Source of the DNA: Lutraria lutraria
Lineage: Eukaryota > Mollusca > Bivalvia > Venerida > Mactridae
Assembly: GCA_964023205.1 (NCBI GenBank)
Contig: OZ026834.1
Coordinates: forward strand, 34,076,756 to 34,140,755
Reading direction: 5' to 3'
DNA: 64,000 bases
Below are positions 11,501 through 26,500 of the stretch, one piece after another; the stretch's first letter is position 1, and every line of letters starts with the position of its first letter. A program made the translations under genes and the position numbers. Under the pieces are notes generated by a model, which worked only from the letters and a program-made list of their open reading frames with translations, was not told the DNA's origin and searched no databases.

Positions 11501-14500
11501 TTTAAAATAGGATAATAATATCTTCAGTCAAATTTGTCATGGACGATGTGAGACTTAGTCAGAGTTCAAACTCCCAACTTCTTGATCAGTAGACCAACGT
11601 TCTAACCTCTGAGCTAACTGGGCCGGCTTGTCCCATTAGTACAGAGAAAAGTCTTAAAATAACAACACTTGATTGAACAGTAATACTATTACTATAGATG
11701 ATAGGGATAAAAGCTTCATATTTATGAAATATGATGTAAAAATTTATACAAACCAACAGCATATGACCACCAGGCTGACTGAATATTCTGGCAGCTCTAC
11801 AAATATGGTCGACAGCATCCCTGAAGAAGACCATCTGAGTTGCCTAAAATTATAGGAAAATGTACATGAATAACACTCTGTATCTAACAAACACTCTTGA
11901 CTGACTATAATTATAATGTTGTTTAAAAAAACATTATACTTGGCAGGAATGTTACAATGTAATAAAAAGGCTACTGGAGTTAATTACAAGTGTATATATT
12001 ACTGGTATAATTATATAAACTAAACTCTTAAATGTAAAAAATTATGTTTTGTATCAGTATATAACAAAGACTCTTGATTAACTATATGTTATAAAAAAAA
12101 CATTATATTTGGCAGGAATGTCACAATATATATGTAATATAATCACCATTGAAGGAAAGTACATTTTACATAATTATAAACTAAATTTTTAGCTGTAATC
12201 TAAATACTGTGGAATCACTAATTTTCGTAGGGGATTTAATTTCGTGGATTTCTTGGGTCGGCTCATCCACGAAATTAAATCCCCACAAATTTAAATGCAT
12301 CAAAGCATTTTTTTTCAAAAATTCAAAATCCACGAATTTATGTCCCCACGAAATAGCCATTTTAGTAAAAAACACGAAAATTGATCCCAACGAAAATAAA
12401 TGAAAATACAGTATGCAATAACAAGATAAAACCTTTTGAAACTTTAATAAACTGTTATATGTTAAGAGTGAACTTATAGTCAAATATGTATATTTAAAAA
12501 TTTTTTAACTATCAGTTGTAATCTCAGACAGACGGACACACAGACATATCATTCAGTTTCTAATAATTACATTCAAATGATTTAAGACTTAACAATACAT
12601 AGTAATACTGTAAGCCTAGTTTGAATTAAAAGTCATACTATGGTCATTATCTATTTGATAAACTTTTCATAAACTACTTTTCTAATTTCCAATCTAAAAT
12701 AAACTTGCCAATGATTTCATAGTATATCACATTACAGGCAAACATAATTTAACAAACAACTGTGAACAACATGCAGCCACTCTTTTGTAGACACTAATTA
12801 TTATTTTGAGTTGGTTTAAAGTCCATTTTCACTCATATTTCAGTGATATACGATGGCCTATTCAACCAGTATTCCTGGACTGTATTCTAACCAGTACTAA
12901 GTTACTCTCCCCCAAGGAATCAGCAACTTTTCCATACATGGAGGGAAACCAACATTTTTGTCAAATCTTTAAATACCATACTAGAAGGGTATACTGTAAT
13001 ACATGTATGCTGCAACTAAAATTCGAACTGCAATCACCAGGTTACAAGTGCAGGTCAACTAACCACTGGAACATGGCTTTATTAATTGATACAAACGATA
13101 CATAAGTGAGCTTATGAACAAAACCATATATCTTCGGTTTCTTCGGTGGCCAGTGTTCACAGGTTTGACTGACATTTGAATGAAACATGCAATTTGATTG
13201 GTTGACATTTGGATGAAACATGCAATTTGATTGGTTGACATTTGGATGAAACATGCAATTTGATTGGATAATGGTTTCAGATAATATTGAATGGTATTAG
13301 TACATGTGCAATGGAATCAATGTGTTAATATTTTTTTCAACATGATAAAAGATGATACAGTCATGTCAAAGTTGAAAATGTATGAAAAAGGACTAAAACA
13401 AAACATTCACTATCAAGTTAACAGGAACAGGGGCTTGGGGTATAAATGAAATTAAAACAAAATAATTAATAAAACCAAAATTATTTCATCCAACATGCAT
13501 AATTAAGTCAAACAAACAATTAATTTGCAAATTAATTCTAATATACAAGTTATATATAGCAGGTTTCATTGAAGTTATGCATGAATCAATTAGGGATATA
13601 ACAGAAAGAGCTGAATAGCCTCACCCTTGTTTTCTCCATATCATACTGTTTATGATAACACAATAACATATCATAATGTTTATGATAACACAATAACATA
13701 TCATATAATCATATAAAACGTAATATTACATACTAAAGATTTTTGTATAGGACATTAAGGAAAACAAGCAAAGAGGGCATGATTAACGAGACAAGAAAAT
13801 TTATTCAAAATAACATAAGGGATAAAAATGCTCAGTTCTGCTATATCTTCTCTCATTTCTCTCTGAGGCAGCCCTGAAATGACCCTAGCTGTCAAATTGA
13901 CTGTGGCCTTTATAATAATAAAATAAAATAAATAAAATGACAGTATGGGGGTTTGATGTTACTATCAACACTATTTCAAAGTGTGACTGACAGTTTCCTC
14001 TGACAGCATTCCTGGTTTATCTCACAGGTAACTGTATCATGAATAGATTATAAAAATATGAAAAAAAAAATTATTAATATGTTAACATATTAATAAATAT
14101 ATACCGTATATATATATATTTTTTTTCATATTTTTATAATCTATTCATGATACAGTTACCTGTGGTTTATCTACCAGTACAAACCAATTTCTTCCTCATT
14201 TGGTAATCTCCAATTTAATAATCTATTGTCTACTTCTCCTAACATGAAATCTGATCAAAGAGGGAGAAAAATGGCACTGAATGCAGTATGTTTAGTACAA
14301 CTGTAACAGAGAAACAGGTGTTGTGCATACCCTGGTTCTTGAACCAGTGATTTCTTGATTAGCAGTCCAGAACTTTACCAACTCAGCTAAACAGACCAGT
14401 ACAATAAAAGAATTTCATGATGCCATGATATCAAGATAAGGTCAAACAAAATACTAAGGTAATAATCAAATATTGTCAAGCTAAGAACACTCTACACTAG

Positions 14501-17500
14501 ACACTCTACACCAATATTATATATTTCGTATTTCGAAAGATATCGGTTCTAAAAATTAAAAAATAATGATAAAGGGAAACAACTCAGTGTAAAATAATGA
14601 ATAGGAATGAGTTATCTACCATAAAAGGTATTGCTAGGAATACAAGACACTACTGTTTCCATCTACTTCTATGACCCCTGACTGTCAGGAGTACATTGGT
14701 TAACAAAAATATTCATACACAATACAGAATTGTGACTTTAAGTCAACAAGTTCTTGAAATGAAAAATAGAACAAATGGATTATTTTTCTTTTACATCTAC
14801 AAAATCACTCAAGTAAAAGAAATGCAATTTATCTACATTCACTCAAAATCATACCTTTTTTATGTAAACCCCATATTTATTTACCATCTGGGTAAATATA
14901 GAAGTCAGTACAATTACATGTATATAAATGAAATAAATTGTGTTTTTGTAAAAGATTATTCAATATACAATGAAAAGGGTATTTATCTATATATGAATGA
15001 AGTCAGCTTGAATGATGGTCAGACATCAGTTGGCTAGACAAATAATTTGAAGACATCTGATGAAAATTCAGAGGTTTACTGGCTCTCATGTCCTGTAAAA
15101 TCCTTTGATTGCTTAGTAATGATTTAAGTCAGTATATCTTGTGGGCCGGTCATATTTTGTTGGTCATTTTTAAGTTTTTCACTGCTCTGGTCCAGTAATA
15201 GTACATTAATTTTTTCTTGTCTTCTACAAGCACTGGAATAGAGTACCACTATGAGGCACATGTCCGTAAAATGGATATCTTTGTAAGGCTTAAATATATA
15301 GTCAAACTGGTGAACGAAGGCCACCCATGGCAAAGACAAAATATGGTCTTTATTTACAGGTTGCCTCTATTTAGGGGTGGCCAAAAACACAGGTTTGACC
15401 GATTATTCAATACAAGAAAAATGTCATTATTATATAACAACTGAAAGAAAATCATCAAAATCTCATTGTTGGTTGCAGGCAACTTCAAAATGTCTAAAAA
15501 GGGCAGTAACTCTTGATAATGCAAACAGAATTTAGGTCTTTTTATCAAACCCGACACATCAATATGGTTAGAAAATACTATCATGTAAGTTTAGTTGAAA
15601 TCCACTGAAGAATGTAAGTGCTATCACTAACACATCCACAAATAAATCGAACAACACCCAAACCAAAGTAATTGTCAAAGTAACTTATCACCAAGTGAAA
15701 CAAAAATCCTATCTACTATTCAGCAACTGTTTAGGTGCAACCCAAAATCTATGACCTACTTCATCCAAAGATTAAATCTCAAAACCCTTAAACCAAGCCC
15801 TACTGTAAACAATACAATCATGTATTTTCGGTCGAATTTAGCTTGCATGTTTTTCTTCCAAAAACTTAATCGTACGTAATAAAAACCTATATATAAACAG
15901 GTTCAAAGCCTTAGTAGTAGAGACTAAAAAAATGCAGAAAAAAATGATTTGACAAAACTGAGATTATTTTACTACACTGTAATGTTTACAGGAAGCCATG
16001 AATATGAGACATATTTAATTCAAACACCCATTTAACAGTCTCCTACCCATTCTGTGCTGTCATTATCTAACATCTGAAATATCATATACCACAATATTTT
16101 AATAATTAGTGGGGCAACATCATAATAATTATCATGAAAGTTATATTTCCAATCCGAGATAAGAAGTTCTGTGAAACTTGCAAAAAAAATTCTATGTCCA
16201 AACAATTCTTTTTTGAAGATGTTTGTGAAAACAATTTATTTATTTAATGCTTACAGCCGCTTTTCATCAATATTTCAGTATATACAGTGGCCAATTCACC
16301 TATCCAGTTTTCCTGGACATATTCAAACCAGTACTAAGTTATCCTTCTACATGTAGAGGAAAATCAAAATTGTTGTCAAATTTTCATGGGAGGGTATGAC
16401 CTGCCTGACTACCTGGAATCAAACCCCCGATCACTCGATTGAATACCAACGTATTTAAACACTAGACCATGGCTGTGGTCCTTTGTGAAAACACATAAAA
16501 TTGTAAGAACAACTCCAATAAAAATTTGTAAAGGTCAACGTCTAAAAAGTAATCATATTTGATAATGGATTATAATAATATTGATTAGGATTTGTAATAA
16601 TATTATCAAACCAAAAAGATATTATGTAACAATTATAAACTTGATCACCATAATAACTGTAAACTCAGCATTCAGCTTAAAAATCAATATCATTCATTAT
16701 TCTACCATTTAGCGACATAATACTATAGCTATACATAATGAAAAATCAAATTTGCAATAGTACAGGTAATTTGTTTGACTTCAATATAGAGTGCATTTAT
16801 TTACCACTTGTAATGTTATTACACTTGTCAGAACATGTGAATTATTTAAGAAAATGTATAAATATGGCCCCTTTCCATGATAATCTTTCCATGCACACAG
16901 AGTATCAAAAACAACTTAAGTGCTAGACAATCGTAAGACATTGTTGTTACAATTTACAACAAATCAATACAGTTACCGGTACATCAATTTATTAAACAAG
17001 AGGGACATGCATGATGGCCCTATATCGCGCACCTGTGTATCGTTACTTTGTATCGTTGCAGTTTTGCAGAATTTGACCCAGTGGTTTAGGAGATGATGTT
17101 GTAAATTGCTGACAACACACAACTGACAATGACGGGCATAGCCCGATCCTAAAAGCTCACCCTAGCACTCTGCGCCAGGTGAGCTAAAAACAACTCCTGA
17201 TGTCCTTTAAACCTAGTTTGTCCTCGAAATGAAAATATTCACACAGCATCAAAACTCACACAATGATTTTTATGTCATGAAAAATTCAAACAACTCCAAA
17301 AAAATTACAAAATAACAATCAATCAATCAACCACTACCTTCTGTCCTCCCTGTAAAAATAAATATGCTTAAAAACCAGGTTCACAAAAATAAGGAAGAAT
17401 GACAAAAAGCAAGCTCCCTCAACTCTCAAAGATACATGCGTGCAATAAATAATAAAAACAATTTGACTCTGGTAACTACAAAATGATTTCTACACATGGT

Positions 17501-20500
17501 GTTGCTAGACATTCATTTTACAATACTGCCACATAAAATAATTAAGACTTTAATTCAACAGAAACAATATCTCATAGAGACACCAGAAGTTCAAGGTCAA
17601 TGGAAACTATATCCAGCTGACACCTGAAGTTCAAGGTCAATGGAAACTATATCCAGTAGAGACCTGAATGTCAAAATCTATATTTATCCAGTAAGATATA
17701 AAAAGAGTAAAGTCAAGTTATTGAATGCATTTTGCCACATAATTAAAAACAAACTTTGAAAAAAAAGAATCACCATTGTAGAACAAGTTTAAGCACATTT
17801 ACATATGGTAGGTAACTAAATAGAGATAATAACTATAAATAAGCCAGCTGCATACCTTTGTATTGCCAAAATTCATCCTCATATAAAATTCTTCTAATGT
17901 TTGCCGAATTTTGTTCTGGTCTGTGATTGGTCGATACACTCGAGCATGTGACTGATCATCAAGGTCAAAGAAATCCCCAAAAATCATGTGCTCCTCCATT
18001 AATTGTTCTGCAGTCCATTTTACCTTTAATTTGAAATTCAATACTACATGTGTAACTTGTATCACAAATATAGAATTTATCCATTTTTTTAATTAATTCT
18101 TAATTTTTTTTAACATTTTCCAATAAATTTATTGATGAATCAATTACATTCAGTTAAACATTGTCATTTTAATATATTTATAAAAAGGAAGGTGTAGAAT
18201 ATTAAATAGGTGTTTTCAAGTAAAGCATAAGAATTGCAACACAAATAAGGTAGGTTGAGGGCTTTTTTGCTCTTAAAAGTGTTTGGAAAGGAAAAAAGAA
18301 CTGAGAAAATACATGTACCAGACCTCAGGTCTAAAATAAGTCTAGGGTCAAGGGGACGAATAAGGGTAGGTATGTAACCATAAACAAACAATTTTTTATG
18401 CCTAACTTTAAAATGTCACCTACTTTGAAATAGTCATGTAAGTTGTCAGCCAAGAACTGGTAGAAGGTTGTTCTATCTTCAGCAGACACTAATCTATCAT
18501 GGAACACTCTTGTTGCTTCATGGGCAAACAGTTGGGCAGCGTTATCCTTACTCACAACAACTGAATGATTAGCTTGCAGCATCCCTTGTATGACCTAGAA
18601 CAGTACGATACATAAATATATATACTGTGGAATCATTAATTTTCGTTGGGTTCAATTTTCGTGGATTTTACCAAATTAACTATTTCGTGGGGACATAAAT
18701 TCGTGGACTTTGATTTTTGAAAAGAAATGCCTTATCTCCGCATTTAATTTGTGGGGATTTAATTTCATGGATGAGTCGACCCACGAAATCCACGAAATTA
18801 AATCCCCAATGAAAATAAATGATTCCACAGTATACTGTACAAGTGGTCAAGTTTGCATAAAGGAAATGTTCGTGTTTTTTCGCGAATGGCCTACCGGTAT
18901 TTTCCCAAGATTGCTGCTAGCAAACATTTCTGACCACACAAATCATGCTTGGTTCTTCATAATTTTTATGTATTTACTGTCTCAGAAATCACATGTCACA
19001 GACATTTATGAACGCGAAATGTATAGAGTTCCAAATTTGCGAACATTTCCACACTTGATTATATCCACTTATACACTAGGTTAAGGCTAGAAAAATAGTA
19101 AACCTTTTAAGGTTGATTAATTTCATTTGAAGAAATATAGGTAAATTGAAAGACTATCTTTCCTTTTTTTGATAAACATACCTTTTGTGAGAACAAGAGG
19201 TACGGGTCATCCCTAAATATGTTAGCACTTAGAATATCTCAATGTGGATACAACCCCAGAATGTTATAAAAAGTCAAATAACAATCTTTAAAAATTTAAA
19301 AATAGAAATTTTCGACCAAATATACAAACCTTCGACAAGTCTCTCACATTAAATGTATAATGTGATTTAGCTGGCGTAGGTAACATATTGCGACACATAC
19401 AGTAATAGAGAGAGATCGAAACATTAACAAGAGCCGATAAACACTCAGTGACTTCTTGGGCGAAATCTCCATCTTGTAGGAAACGTCCAAGTTGTACTTG
19501 ATATATATGTTGCAACGAACGTGTGGATGGCTGGGGAAATCCTAACATGCTGTAATATAGGATACATTGTACATTGAAATCAATGAAGCTAAAGGCTAGA
19601 CAAAAATACTCATGTTTAACAGTTACTAGACCAAAAAAATAAAATAAATAAATAAGGAAGGAAAATGTATACTATATACAGTGCAACCTCTCAAGAGTGG
19701 TCCGCTCTTGAGCAGCAACCTGGCTTCAATTACAGCATGATTTTTTCCCACTGCACAATTTATCTATTAATTTAACCTCTCTAGAGCAACAACATTATAA
19801 TTTTGCTTCTTCCAAAGGGTGTTGCTTTGGAGAGGTTGTACTGTAAAGCAAACCTAGAGAAACAAAATGTGTACATCATAAGTAGAAATACATACCAGAA
19901 ATTTTTCAGCAGTCTGGGACTTACAGGATTACGTCCTCCTCCAGGGGGACCACAGGCAGCTACAACAGTTACGTCCATAATATCCTAACAAAATGACATA
20001 GACCATTATTATAGACTTCTTGGATTATTCTAAATATAATTTATTTTCATTTTATACTATACCATATAAGTTAAATATCAGAAAAGAATTTCATACATTT
20101 CCATAATGATTGGTGAATGGGCCTCCTTGGTGGAATGGTAACGGTCCCTGACTAATGATCACTAGCCCCTTATTGCTGTAAGTTTAAATCCCATCCACAA
20201 ATGGAAAAACATACATGTTGAAGCTGTCCATTTAGCTTATGGAAGGTCTGTGGCACTATCCAAGTGTACTCCAAGAGTCTCCCCCCCCCCCTCATGTTAA
20301 AACTGGAAAAGTTGCCAAATGGCCCTGGCTGTTGGTACAATGTTAAATCCCAGGGTGAAGAATTATTGATCATTCTAAGAATACTTCCTGTCCATATTAC
20401 AGGTCCATATACATATACATGCAAGACAGAATTTCTGAGACAAAAATGTGTACAATAAATGCATATAACCTTATTGTACAATCCAATAAAATGTGCCTTC

Positions 20501-23500
20501 ATGGGCTTTTTCTACAATTTCCTACGAATTTTGCTTAACAAACTTGGCTTGCAGTCCTTTATATTGTCTAAATAAAAGTTTATTGCATGTCAATTTGAAT
20601 ACAAGGATATCTAATTTTATCTACCAAGGCAACACAGTCATGTGCCTATCAAAGAATCCAGGCAGAAAATAGTTAAAGACCCGAGTATAGAATTACCTTC
20701 CATGCATTTTTCTCTGTATAATAAAATCCACTTAATTCCAAGAATTGTCTAAGTAATTCTAGAGGAGGCTGGGCTCCATATTCCTCAGGAGCTGGCATGT
20801 TCAAATCATCCACAAACAACACAACCTATGATTACAAAATGCAATAAAATAGTACCAAGTTTTGAACCTGTCAACATAAAGCATACATTTCAACATGCAG
20901 ACCACTGAAATGTTTTCAAATCAATGAACATTGTAAGCAAGGCATGTTTTAGTACACAGTCCAAATTCTAAAATAAAATACCATTAACAATTGTAATTAC
21001 ATTACAACCACTCCAGAGCACCCCCTCTTGAAACAACAGCATGATTTCCCCCCTGCATAAATCTTACCTCTCTAGAGCAACAATATCTCAAGAATAACAT
21101 AATTTTGCTACTTCCAAAGGATATTGCTTTGGAGAGGTTGCACTGTACATTTGGACAGTTAGGCTTTAAACATCTGATTGACAAAAAGCATTGGCATCAC
21201 TAATTACAATGTAAGTTAATGGTCTTTCATAACACATAAAAATATCATTGAATCAGACTCAATTACAATTCTAGCAATATTCTTCAAAATCCTTTTTTAC
21301 TTTGAGTCTGTGACTCAAACCGCCAGCCCACAGTTTCGAAACAAGTAAACTTTCCCGAAGACAAGCACATATAGACATTTTTCACATCACAAGAGAAATA
21401 ACAGAATTATTCAACGACAAATTACTATTTACAGAACCTAAAGTCTAACAATTATACTAATGATGGTAGAATAAATTACCTTTCTTCCCTTTGGAGCACC
21501 GAGTGTGTTCCGACCTTTCTGTATCAGGTTATGTTTGATTTGCGCTTGTAGACGAGCTGACGTGGTTTGAGCTGAACATTGTATCATAGAACTTATAATA
21601 CCAGTAGATGTTCTTGGCTTGTTGCCAAGTAAAATGTCCATTCCAACTTTGTCATCATCGTCCTGTCCCCATTTTGTGAGACTGCTAATGTTCTCCAATA
21701 GGGATGACCCTTTGTCCGAATAATTCAGAATGCTGCCAAGAATGGTACCCGGTTTCATTGAGGTTCCACCTTCTTTACACAGTTTCTTCAGTGTGTAATT
21801 AATCACAGCTGATTTGCCCACTCCAGATTCACCTGGAAATAAAGTGAATTGATCACACTATCTATTTATTGGTTAGAATTCAGTTCAGTATCTGTATATA
21901 TCTGAAAAATTGTTGAAAAACGGCTTTCTACACGAAGATGATACTTCCGAAAATAATCTCCCCCATCGACAACAATACTTACGAAGAAGAAAAATATCTC
22001 CTAGATGAATTACCACCAACTCTCCAGAGACGCCAAATCTTCCTATACAGATTATATGGCATATTCAAAACTCAAGATATTTAAGTTTTTTACAATATTT
22101 ATTTTTAGACTCTATTCTATTTTTAGTTGGAACAAACATGATCACGTGACATTTATGAATCTCCTTTTTTATACTTCGACTCTCATATTGTAGATTATTG
22201 TTTATTATTATACCCTGATGAAGGCTTTTTAAAGCCGAAATGTTGGTACAGAATAAAGTAGATAAATACATCTGTTGTCAGTTGTTAGTACCACATATTT
22301 TTGTATTGGTCTCAATTGAATTCTAACCAGTACTAACATATCCTTCCACAAAGAACTGGCAACATCTCCACATGTGGAGGAAAATCATAAACCTTGATCA
22401 CAAATCCAGAGCACCAACTACTTGACCTCGGCCATGACTGAATTGATCATAATATTATTAGGTATAAGATTCAAAGCCCAAGGGTGAGAATATAACACCT
22501 TGTTGTGTTAGACAATGTCTCATATCTTTCTTCAGCAATAACTAGGACTCAAGAATTCTTTGTTCAAACCTGTCATTTTCAATCCTACTTTCACTTAACA
22601 TGTTTTGATATGGCACATTTTATTTTTGTTAAAAAATGACGAAATATGTTACAATGAAGCATGCATTATCAAGCCCTAAGTCTTGACACATGGGGTCCTA
22701 TTGCACTAAAGGCTATATGAACAACATTATGGAGAAGTACCGAATACTGCTTGAGTTATATTACTCACATTTACTTTAGACTAATGGTTGCATGTACACA
22801 ACAATCTCATTGAATGCTTTTAGATCTACCTACCAGTTATAAGTACAGGGTGTTTGTTTAGTAATAGAAGACTTGTAAGGAATGAGAATCTTATCACATC
22901 AACTGTAGGTACAATATCATTTTCATCACCACCAGCTTTCTTCTGATCCATGGATACACCCATTGTTTCACCTGTAGAATAATGTAACAATATTTGAAAA
23001 TCAGTTTCTTATCAAGGACTTATATATATATAATTAGTTTTAGTATAGTAATAAATCCTTTATGATAGTACTTTATGAACAGAGAAGGAATTAAAAGTGA
23101 GTCATGTATATACATATATGATCTTGAATGGGAATGATGCAATATGAGCATACACATACAGTCAAACCTGTGAACAAAGGCCACTGCTGGGAAAGATAAT
23201 TGCCTTTAATGGTATGTCATTTTGTTCTAAATAATAAATAATGAATTTTAAAAGAATGGCCTTTAATCACAAGGTGGCCTTTATTCAGAGGTGACGACTC
23301 ACACAAGATTGACTGTATATTATTCATGACAGAACTAACAACACAGTCAAGTTCTAACTTCTTACCAATGGTTATAATGGCCCCTTTCTCAATCAGAGAC
23401 TTTGTGGAGGGAACCAGAACATCCCAAGGTACAAAACCTCCAGACTCCATATCAATGAAATAACTATAGATAGTTCTGTTTCCAGTCGGGAGTCGTACAC

Positions 23501-26500
23501 CTGCAATCATAAAATGAATAATTTTTTATAAGTCACTAAATTGAATGCTAGCTAACCTGACATGCTGAATAAAATTATTTGATATGACTGAAACAGACAC
23601 ATAGTATTTTTTTCAAGGAAAATAAATTCAGTTCATACACCCAACAACACAAAATTAATTGATTCTGAAACAAAATTTATGAGCAATTACTTTGATCCGT
23701 ATAACCTATATATGAGTAAAAGCATGATTTTGTCTCTATTTTCAGAAATTATATGTTTACTAAATAATAAAATTTTTGATTGGAAACTCTATTAACTAAG
23801 ATATCTTGGTTTTGCATCCATGGACTCATTTATTTATTTATATCAATACATAGTTCCCACATCTACAATATTTACCTCCCTTGGCAGCCATCTTGCTTGG
23901 CAAATTCAGCAAGCATTGATAGAAGATATTTATATTTTTGTTCTGATAATTCTAAATATAGGATATTCATATGTGACAACTACATTTTCTTAAACCTGAT
24001 GTGCTTACTGCTGTAATGAAATCATGATTAAGTTATCTTTCATAAATTGAGTTGTTTAATAACCAATTTTCTGATTTTTTCTATTAAGCACATAAGAAAT
24101 TTGCCAAGCAAGATGGCCGCCAAGGGAGGTAAATGTTGTAGATGTGGGAACTATGTATAGTTTATGATAATATCAGAATTATGTAAAATTAGTACATACC
24201 AAGAGGAGGTTCTACTTCAAATATCTCCCTCATGAAATTATCAAACTCATTACATATGTTAAGTTCCTTTTCCACTTTCTCCTGGCCCCTTCTTGACCCC
24301 ATATCATCTTCATCCATGTCTTCCTGACGTTTGAAATTACCTCCGACACTCCAGGTATATGCGAACACATATAACTTGCCGATAAGGTTGACAAGATTAT
24401 TGGGATTTTTCATCAGATAAAACTGTCGTCCACCCATTGAACTAGAGAGAAATAGAAACAATGATAATTAGCAATTACTCTGGTATGAACATTTCAAAGT
24501 GCTATACAAATCCCGGGCTTAGCGCAAAATGGTTGTAACTCACTTTTTTTGTGAAAATGACTTTTTTTCATTTTCCAAGACACTTTATCAATATACATAA
24601 CCTCTATAGATATTAAGTTTATATTCCATCATTTATCAGAAATATCATACATTTGTCAAAAGGTTGTAACTTATTTGGCATTTACTTTTTAGGGCAAAAT
24701 GGTTGTATCTCAAGATACAACCGTTTTGCATAAAAAAGTTATATCATAAGATGGGACGTAACTTATCAATACAGTCATATTGTTAATGTCATTTATGACA
24801 TCACATAATGTATATACAATAAGCCATTCCTCTAAGGTAAATGACTGAAAATGAATAAAACTAAAAGGATAATTAAAACAAGAATGCTACTACTAAGCAT
24901 AATTCGAGGGCTCAGCACAACACTGACGTAACTTGTTCTTATTTCAATATGAGTTACGACACTGTTGCGTAGAACCCTCGATATGGTGCTACTGTGATAG
25001 TATATCAAATGTACAATGTATTTTGCCACTTTGTATTTGTGACATTGACCTTATTAGTACTGACAAGTGACCTTGACCTTGGAAATATGGGTAAGTGACC
25101 TTGACCATGGTAATATAAACAACAGGCCCAGCTTGTAACCAGTATCATCTAACAAGAGACTATTTTTGCACAGCTCAACTTGAATCTCAATTTCTCAGTA
25201 ATTATGTACATTTTGTTATGCTAAATAAAATTAAAATCACCTATTGACAGGAAATTTAAACCATATTATACAGAAAACAAATCAGAACTGATCTCAAATA
25301 AGTAACATTTTACCAAAAATTCTTTATCAAAAACATCAAAACGTAACATAATAAAACACTACAAAACTGTAAACAATCAAACCTGTAAACAAAGGTCACC
25401 CTCAAGGAAACACAAATTGTGGCCTTATTGACAGGTGGCCTTTATTTGGAGGTCAGTTTGTTTTTAATAATGAATGACGAATTTTAAAAACTGCTCTCCC
25501 AAGCTTTACTGTACATAACAATATTGTACAATGTAAAATATCAACATGGACCCCAAGAGAAAAGACATAAAACTTGTAGATACATATGTAAACTTAAAAA
25601 GGACGAGGTAGCACACCGTAGTTCATATCTGAGATATGTACATATACAAAAGTCAAGAAGAAACAAGGCTTGTCAGTATGGGCCCCCCACTACTGATAGT
25701 GGGTGGGAATATAACAAATGGACAACCAGAACAGAAACAAAAATTCCGCAGAATGTAAGGTTTCATCCTCTGAACAACAAGGCATGTTGAACTAAAACAA
25801 GAACTTAAAACACTGACAATAATCCCGACTCCAAATGAACTGATACCTTGACCATTTTTTAGCATATTTTTTTCTAACATTTGAAATACAAGTACTCAAA
25901 TATTCTTCAAATGTAGAATGGGTTGTTTCCACTTCAGTAGTTTTCTTATAAGCGTAAGTTGCAATCTTGGCAAAGGTTGTCCTTAATTTCTGCCTCCGAG
26001 CGTGTCTGTTTATAAATAACAACTGTTTTCTAAGCAAGATAGTTTAACTTGTTTTTTCTAACAGAAGGGAAAAAATATCAAATTCAAACTTATCAATACC
26101 ATAAAATGTAGCTGTTTAAATATAACAACTTAAGCAATGAGATATTGTTTCTGGACCAATATTTTCAGATGAACCGTCTTCCCTATGAAACCCCTTATAG
26201 AGAGAAGATGACAGCTAATCTGTAAAATTTATTGCCAAGAGGGGCTATCATTAGAAAAGATTTGGTAACATTATGCCTTTAAGTTGGCTCAGAGCAAGGA
26301 CAAAGGTAAGGTCATGAAATTTAAATTCATGCAGTCAGTTAAGCAAAGAGTATAATTACATTAGTTTTTTCTAACCATACATTTGTACATTGGAGGTATA
26401 ATTCTTCCCCTAATACATCCATACCTGTTTATTTAGGGAAGAAAATTTAGGGTTGGAACACAAAATAGATTCAGTTGGTTAAACATAAACACAACTATTT

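Larger units (their letters stand above)
11844..17855 (-). other. Dynein intron 43 (6.0 kb), repeat-rich
   Basis: No exon was recognised. Contents: a TA-flanked MITE (12206-12413), a SINE (12843-13080), a 33-bp tandem repeat (13160-13265), an 8-bp-TSD palindromic MITE (14023-14164), a tRNA-like SINE head (14325-14400), a partial CAGTCAAACC element (15297-15395), a SINE (16262-16475), an AACAAGAGGG repeat (16995-17187) and a 38-bp tandem duplication (17580-17665). Phase 0 exons on both sides join correctly. Confidence 0.7.

Noticed and set aside
13042..13254. Minus-strand frames with repeated [10 protein letters not shown]
   Set aside because: They reflect the 33-bp tandem repeat, not a protein.
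14696..15037. Plus-strand 113-codon Tyr/Ile/Lys-rich frame
   Set aside because: AT-rich composition alone explains it; no domain, no splice context.
24515..24750. Another CGAGGG hairpin copy (GGGCTTAGCGCAAAATGG...)
   Set aside because: Only the first about 20 bp resemble the family and the partner arm is not at the right distance. It could be a distant relative but was not counted.
25524..25790. Plus-strand 88-codon frame
   Set aside because: No domain; it lies between a MITE remnant and probable dynein exon 34 and has no splice partner.
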